From positions 1 through 54,728 of the forward strand of contig CAJULU010000029.1 in NCBI GenBank assembly GCA_910587575.1: a stretch of 54,728 nucleotides of DNA, given 5' to 3'. Positions 53,783-54,728 of the stretch are shown here, in pieces. The notes under the pieces are model-generated. The model had not been told where the DNA came from and made no database searches. It worked only from the letters and a program-made list of their open reading frames with translations. Every line of letters starts with the position of its first letter. Position 1 is the first letter of the stretch. Made by a program: the position numbers and the translations under genes. The stretch is from an uncultured Dorea sp. (lineage in GTDB: Bacteria > Bacillota > Clostridia > Lachnospirales > Lachnospiraceae).

Positions 53783-54263
53783 TAGGTGTACTTTTCCAGA
53801 CGGTTTGCCGGCAGGTTCGGAAGACGCATTTGTTTCACTCCCGATTACTTCGGACACACAAGTAAATAATGAATAATTATGCAGGGAAAAGGAATTCCCT
53901 GACGAATTTCAAGGAGGAAAAACTATGAGAATCCAACATAATATTACGGCTTTAAATTCACACAGGAATTTGACAAACAACAACTCTTCTTTAACAAAGA
54001 ACCTGGAGAAGTTGTCATCTGGTTATAGAATCAACCGCGCTGGTGATGACGCTGCCGGACTTGCAATTTCCGAAAAAATGCGTGCCCAGATCACAGGTCT
54101 TCAGACAGCACAGAAGAACTCCGAAGACGGTGTTTCTCTTGTACAGACGGCTGAAGGTGCATTGACAGAAGTTCACTCCATGCTGAACCGTATGGTTGAG
54201 CTGGCTACACAGTCTGCGAACGGAACTTATTCTACTGCTAACCGTGGTGAGATGCAGAAGGAA
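53776..54263. repeat. Right arm of the 488-bp inverted flagellin repeat
   Basis: Partner of 49636-50123 in inverted orientation, without gaps. It covers the leader, RBS and first 113 codons of the rightward flagellin. The segment between the arms is 3.65 kb. Confidence 0.9.
53882..53901 (+). promoter_or_regulatory. CsrA-site-like hairpin in the rightward flagellin leader
   Basis: Identical to the hairpin at 49998-50017: 7-bp stem, AAGGAA hexaloop, 23 bases before the start codon, with a second GGA in the AAGGAGG ribosome-binding site at 53911. Confidence 0.55.
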
Positions 54264-54728
54264 GTAGATGCGTTAAGGAAAGAGATTAACAGAATCAGTA
54301 ATACCGCTAACTTTAACGGAACGACACTGTTCTCCAAGCTTGGTGCAGGCGGTACAGCTACTAAGGCTAAAGTTGCAATTCATGCTGGTGAGACCTCTAA
54401 GTTGGATAACCAGATTGCAATTACCCTGCAGAAGATGGATACAACCAGCATGGGTGTAAAGGCAGATGGAACAGCAATTGACATCAGCAAGCTTACTGTT
54501 AATGATGCTACATCAGCAAGACTGGCTATCGATGTAATCAATAGCGCTATTGACGGTATTTCTTCTATGCGTTCCGATTTCGGTGCATTACAGAACCGTC
54601 TGGAGCACACCATCAACAACTTAGGTGTTCAGACAGAGAACTTATCCGCTGCTGAGTCCCGTATCCGTGACGTTGATATGGCTAAGGAAATGATGGCTTA
54701 CACCAAGAACAACATTCTGGTTCAGGCT
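53925..54728 (+). CDS. hag: Flagellin (partial, runs off the right edge)
   Basis: 268 codons are visible. The N-terminal 113 residues are the same as those of the leftward flagellin. Variable middle (about 115-205) differs: KEINRISNTANFNG, LFSKLGAGGTATKAK, KMDTTSMGVKADGT. The C-terminal conserved part begins again at MRSDFGALQNRLEHTIN and reaches NNILVQA at the window edge, about 20 residues short of the end. The gene faces away from the other flagellin. RBS AAGGAGG at 53911. Confidence 0.95.
   Translation, partial: MRIQHNITALNSHRNLTNNNSSLTKNLEKLSSGYRINRAGDDAAGLAISEKMRAQITGLQTAQKNSEDGVSLVQTAEGALTEVHSMLNRMVELATQSANGTYSTANRGEMQKEVDALRKEINRISNTANFNGTTLFSKLGAGGTATKAKVAIHAGETSKLDNQIAITLQKMDTTSMGVKADGTAIDISKLTVNDATSARLAIDVINSAIDGISSMRSDFGALQNRLEHTINNLGVQTENLSAAESRIRDVDMAKEMMAYTKNNILVQA

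Overview
The window reads as a chromosomal segment of a motile, low-to-moderate GC Firmicute, most likely a Lachnospiraceae-type gut clostridium. The reasons are two short flagellins (about 290 residues) of clostridial type, strong AGGAGG ribosome-binding sites, sigma-28/SigD-like promoters, SigA-like promoters and gene families typical of Clostridia (LicD, TagD/TagF-like, DUF1919, AAA-ATPase/PD-(D/E)XK). The genus cannot be fixed from the sequence alone. No rRNA, tRNA or CRISPR array was seen.

Left flank (1-6.7 kb): a SIR2-STAND-type NTPase of antiphage-defence architecture, then an AAA-ATPase/nuclease-fold protein, a decayed fragment with weak transposase resemblance, and a leftward O-antigen-ligase-like membrane protein. 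The promoter and first codons of that last gene are repeated at the left edge of the window, so the defence genes sit between two copies of the same upstream region.

Centre (7-44.8 kb): a sigma-28-like promoter precedes a gene pair encoding a membrane-anchored protein and a secreted protein. A second sigma-28-like promoter precedes a tightly packed rightward run of 24 genes, about 36 kb long, with many 4-17 nt overlaps and no internal terminator that I could find. The run encodes an elaborate glycan or phospho-polyol pathway: six GT2 proteins, a GT4 enzyme, three CDP-glycerol-phosphotransferase-like enzymes, two LicD proteins, two TagD-like cytidylyltransferases, two FkbH-like HAD proteins, an ACP with SDR and MaoC partners, methyltransferases, a PdxA-like dehydrogenase, a ParB/Srx-fold protein and a deacetylase-like protein. 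Sixteen of these proteins carry the same small Rossmann-like module (core (I/V)xxYGxGxxGxxxYxxL), fused at either end of unrelated catalytic domains. This is the most striking feature of the window.

Right flank (44.8-54.7 kb): leftward TPR-glycosyltransferases (one frameshifted), a flagellin gene, a 3.65 kb segment with a third GT2-TPR gene, a serine recombinase carrying an internal deletion and a frameshifted AAA-ATPase/nuclease gene, then a second flagellin facing the other way. The two flagellins lie in 488-bp near-identical inverted repeats. Their leaders share a hairpin with an AAGGAA hexaloop that looks like a CsrA site.

Taken together, the window looks like a flagellin-plus-glycosylation island in which surface-glycan genes are expressed with motility genes. 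Variation may come from a G9 tract in a methyltransferase gene and from recombination between the inverted flagellin genes. Four genes are interrupted, three of them at homopolymers, so sequencing or assembly error must be excluded before biology is inferred.
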